Shown here: positions 22,920 through 27,005 of the stretch, one piece after another | Layout of the letters: each line of letters begins with the position of its first letter | Numbering within the stretch: position 1 is the first letter of the stretch | DNA from: Armadillidium nasatum | Taxonomy: Eukaryota; Arthropoda; Malacostraca; Isopoda; Armadillidiidae | NCBI GenBank assembly: GCA_009176605.1 | Contig: SEYY01012675.1 | Span: 1 to 27,005, forward strand | Reading direction: 5' to 3' | DNA length: 27,005 bases | Notes under the pieces: generated by a model | Database searches by the model: none | The model's input: the letters and a program-made list of their open reading frames with translations, nothing else | Told to the model about the DNA's origin: nothing | Position numbers and translations under genes: made by a program

Positions 22920-24070
22920 TAATTTGATGTAATTAACATAAAAATCTTTATGTTCAGTATAATACGTACTCATTTGATAAGTATAAATATATGATTGTGA
23001 CCTTTTGGTTTATAAAAAAGACATAAGGAAAGACAAAAATAATATAAAATGTATATATATGAGTATATTTTTGCTAATTGTTCTTGTTCACTGAAGATAA
23101 TTTATGTCATGATATGCGTATTTTGAATAATATATCCTACGTTTTAAGAAAAAAATGCTAATAATTTTGAATAGATGATGCCTTGAAAGGGTAATTTACC
23201 TATTTTTGCTTCATTGAATAAGTCTATTAAGCTCTTTATATATGTTTATAGACATGATTGTGTGATGAATATGGCAGTTAATTACCTTTCTGTTTTAGTT
23301 TATAAGTGTTTTCCTTTGTATTTTCATATATTAGTAAGGTCTTAATAATAAAAAAGTAGTAAAAAGCAAAATATATGATAAATTATCTTCCATTAAATTA
23401 CTAATTTTATTACTATGACTTTATTTTCGCTCGTATTTATTGCTTCTTTTTGATTGCTATCGTTAATTTGATGAATTTTTCTATATAAATACAGATTGTC
23501 ATCTGCGAAAATAGCTTAAAATAGCTAAATTTACGATAAAAATACATATGGTGTTATGAAAATCATAAAAATAACATGTTTTCTTGCTTAATATGAAATA
23601 TTTGCATCATATTTAAATGCTTGGTAATGATTTCTTAACTGAGGGTATGTTAATTAGGCCTATTTTGTTAGGTGTTTATCTAAGAAAATATCCTATTTTT
23701 TATGATTAAGTATGGTTTTATTACTTTATTTTAGTAAAGACCAATAATTTTTCTTAATATTTGATAAATAATATTATTCTCAGAATACCATATGTAACTA
23801 AAGAATGTTGCTAAGAGAAACTTTACAACATGGTACATTTTTATTTTAAACAAACATGAAGTTTGAATCCGAAATAGGTTAAAATGAGTTATTTTATTTT
23901 GAAAATGCTGGATAATGTTCAATTATTATGGTAAATGAGGAGGATACTCCGTATAAAACCTGAAATAAAGATTATTATTTTATCCTAATTATAAATATAT
24001 CTCATATTATGTACGAATTTAAACGTCTTTAGTATGATGTTTCTGCACAAGTTTGCTTATTCTTTTCCTA
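22851..24070 (-). repeat. Satellite A, reverse orientation (one long-form unit)
   Basis: About 1.1 units. It keeps the internal block from 'cttaatatttgataa' to 'gaatccgaaataggt' (about 23756-23877) that marks the long form. It ends near 24070, where 'ttcctaatttg' continues as short-form sequence ('ctatatgcttatctaagaaa') instead of 'atgtaattaac'. The shared word 'taatttg' at this switch suggests recombination or misalignment at a short match. Confidence 0.9.
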
Positions 24071-27005
24071 ATTTGCTATATGCTTATCTAAGAAAATGTC
24101 AGATTTTCTATGATGACATATGATTTGATTAGTTTATATTAGTAAAGAACTCTCATTTTTAGGTTAAAATGAGTTATTTTAATTTGAAAATGCTGGAAAA
24201 AGATGATTTATTATGGTAAATGAGGAAGTTCGTAGGGATAAAACGTCAAAAAAAGATTATTTTTTTGGCCTAATTATTTCCACATGTCTTTAATATTTAC
24301 GAATTCTCTCATCATTGGTTTGCATTTTAAGTCCAAATGTGCTAATTCTAGAGTTTTTTGAGGAAATTATCATTAAAATATTTGTTCAGTAAAATAAAAC
24401 TTTCTTATTTTTTAAGGATAAATATTTGATTTTCATCTTTTGGTTTATAAAATAGCCATAAAGGAAGCATAAATAAAAAAATGGGTATATTTGAGTATAT
24501 TTACGCTATTTTTCTTTTCCACTGAAGATACTTTATGTTAACATATGCGTATTTAGCATATTATATCCGATGATTGAAGAAAAAATTGCTAATAATTTTG
24601 AAGAGATTTTGCTTTTAAATTTTAATTTTCTATTTTTGATCATTAAATATACTTATGAAGCTATTTATATATGTTTGTAGACATAATTATGTAATGAATA
24701 TGGGTGTAAATTAATTTACTGGCTTAGTTTGTAAGTGTTTTCTATTGTATTTACTAATATTTAGTAAGGAAGTAGTAATAAAAAAGTACTTTAAAAGCAA
24801 AATATATGGTAAGTTATCTTCCATTAAATTAATTATTTTATCATTTCGACTTTATTTATTCTCGTATTCAATGTATTTCTTTGTTTGCTATTGTTATGTT
24901 GATGAATTTTCTCTATAAAAACACATTGTCGTCAGTTAAAATTGCTTAAAATAGTTAAATTTCCGAAAAAAATACATTTCTCGTTAGAAAAAACATGAAA
25001 ATAACTTTGTTTTCTTGCTTAATATGAAATATTTGCATCATATTTAAATGCTTAGTAATGATTTCTTAGCTAAGGGTGTGTTAATTAGGCCTAATTTGTT
25101 ATGTGTTTATCTAAGAAAATGTCAGATTTTTTATGATTACGTATGATTTGATTAGTTTATATTAGTAAAGAACTCTCATTTTTAGGTTAAAATGAGTTTA
25201 TTTTAATTTGAAAATGCTGGAAAAAGATGAGTTATTATGGTAAATGAGGAAGTTCGTAGGGATAAAACCTCAAAAAAAGATTATTTTTTTGGCCTAATTA
25301 TTTCCACATGTCTTTTAATTGTTCGAGTGTTCGCATCCTTGATATGCATTTTTAGTCCAAATGTGCTAATTCTTGAGTTTTTTGATGTAGTTAACATTAA
25401 AATATTTATTAAGTATAAAACGTGCTTATATTCATAGGGATAAATATTTGACTGTCACCTTTTGGTTTATAAAATAGCTATAAAGAAAGCATAAATAGAA
25501 AAAATGGGTATATTTGAGTATATTTACGCTAATTGTTCTTTTCACTGAAGATACTTTATGTCAACATATGCGTATTTAGCATATTATATCCGATGATTGA
25601 AGAAAAAATTGCTAATAATTTTGAAGAGATGGTGCTTTTAAATGGTAATTTTTCTACTTTTTGATCATTGAATATGCTTATGAAGCTATTTATATATGTT
25701 TGTAGACATAATTATATGATAAAATGGCGTGTAAATTAATTTACTGGCTTAGTTTGTAAGTGTTTTCTTTTGTATTTTAATATATTAGTAAGGAAGTAGT
25801 AATAAAAAAGTACTTTAAAAGCAAAATATATGGTAAATTATCTGAATTAAATTAATTATTTTATCATTTCGACTTTATTTATACTCGTATTCAATGTATT
25901 TCTTTGTTTGCTATTTTTATATTGATGAATTTTCTCTATAAAAACACATTGCCGTCAGTTAAAATTGCTTAAAATAGTTAAATTTCCGATAAAAATACAT
26001 TTTTCGTTAGAAAAAAAACAAGAAAATAACTTTGTTTTCTTGCTTAATATGAAATATTTGCATCATTTTTAAATGCTTAGTAATGATTTCTTAACGAAGG
26101 GTGTATTAATTTGGCCTAATTTGTTATATGTTTTTCTAAGAAAATGTCAGATTTTTAATGATTACGTATGATTTGATTACTTTATATTCGTAAAGAACTC
26201 TCATTTTTAGGTTAAAATGAGGTATTTTAATTTGAAAATGCTGAAAAAAGATCAGTTATTACGGTAAATGAGGAAGTTCGTAGGGATAAAACCTCAAAAA
26301 AAGATTATTTTTTTGGCCTAATTATTTCCACATGTCTTTAAAATGTTCTAGTGTTCGCATCATTGGTATGCCTTTTAAGTCCAAATGTGCTAATTCTTGA
26401 GTTTTTTATGTAGTTAACCTTAAAAGATTTGTTAAGTATAAAACGTGCTTATTTTATAAGTATAAATATTTGACTGTCGCCTTTTAGTTTATAAAATAGC
26501 CATAAAGGAAGCATAAATAGCCCAAAATCGGTATATTTGAGTATATTTACACTAATTGTTCTTGTCCACTGAAGATACTTTATGTCAACATATGCGTATT
26601 TAGTAGATTATATCCAATGATTGAAGAAAAAATTGCTAATAATTTTGAAAAGATGTTGCTTTTAAATTTTAATTTTCTTATTTTTGATCATTGAATATGC
26701 TTATGAAGCTATTTATATATGTTTGTAGACATAATTATGTAATGAATATGGGTGTAAATTAATTTACTGGCTTAGTTTGTAAGGGTTTTCTATTGTATTT
26801 TAATATATTAGCAAGGAAGTAATAATAAAAAAAAAGTACTTTAAAAGCAAAATATATGGTAAATTATCTTCCATTAAATTAATTATTTTATCATTTTGAC
26901 TTTATTATTCTCGTATTCCATGCATTTCTTTCTTTGCTATTTTTATGTTGATTAATTTTCTCTATAAAAACACATTGTCGCTAGTTAAAATTGCTTAAAA
27001 TGGTT
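24071..27005 (-). repeat. Satellite A, reverse orientation (short-form array, ~1.024-kb period)
   Basis: The landmark 'agaaaatgtcagattt' occurs near 24091, 25114 and 26139, giving periods of 1023 and 1025 bp. These units differ from the long form by many fixed substitutions ('gtcagatttt', 'tttggcctaattatttccac', 'ctcgtattcaatgtattt'). They also lack about 122 bases: 'actctcatttttaggtta' joins directly what the long form separates. The array continues past the window edge. Two open frames here are chance gaps between stops. Confidence 0.93.

Noticed and set aside
23731..23922. 63-codon and 66-codon open frames in satellite A (the second at 25237-25437)
   Set aside because: Not preserved in other units of the same satellite; hydrophobic low-complexity products.

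Overview
This window is very AT-rich animal DNA with no recognisable host gene. The animal assignment rests on a decayed BEL/Pao LTR retrotransposon, a superfamily known only from metazoans. Base composition and the dominance of satellite DNA would suit an arthropod heterochromatic block (pericentromere, sex chromosome or similar), but the species cannot be read from the sequence.

Layout. (1) 1-1333: a long-period satellite, called satellite A here, in 'forward' orientation. (2) 1334-7195: a second, unrelated satellite built from ~120-bp monomers arranged eight at a time into a ~957-bp higher-order repeat (HOR). Two HOR lineages are interleaved and the array edges are eroded. (3) 7196-9842: satellite A in reverse orientation. 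(4) 9843-18356: an 8.5-kb non-satellite island. It holds a hairpin-rich stretch, microsatellites, a 63-bp duplication, a minus-strand BEL/Pao remnant (14025-17040: reverse transcriptase, RNase H, integrase and C-terminal domain), a nested palindrome abutting the element's truncated 5' end, a three-copy ~110-bp repeat, and a short tract with promoter-like motifs. (5) 18357-22848: satellite A forward, period ~1.147 kb. (6) 22849-27005: satellite A reverse, first the long form, then from ~24071 a short form of period ~1.024 kb that lacks an internal segment of ~122 bp.

Organisation. Satellite A changes orientation three times. At two of these points (around the HOR array and at ~22850) the two sides meet at nearly the same phase of the repeat, as expected from fold-back or template-switch inverted duplication. 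At the third point the 8.5-kb island lies between the two orientations. Two tracts, 41 T at 3936-3976 and about 66 A-rich bases at 22497-22562, replace satellite sequence base for base without changing its length. They look more like consensus or assembly artefacts than insertions.

No tRNA, rRNA, CRISPR array or intact protein-coding gene was found. The only protein-coding signal is the BEL/Pao element. It has at least five frame breaks, yet every catalytic residue that could be located is retained.
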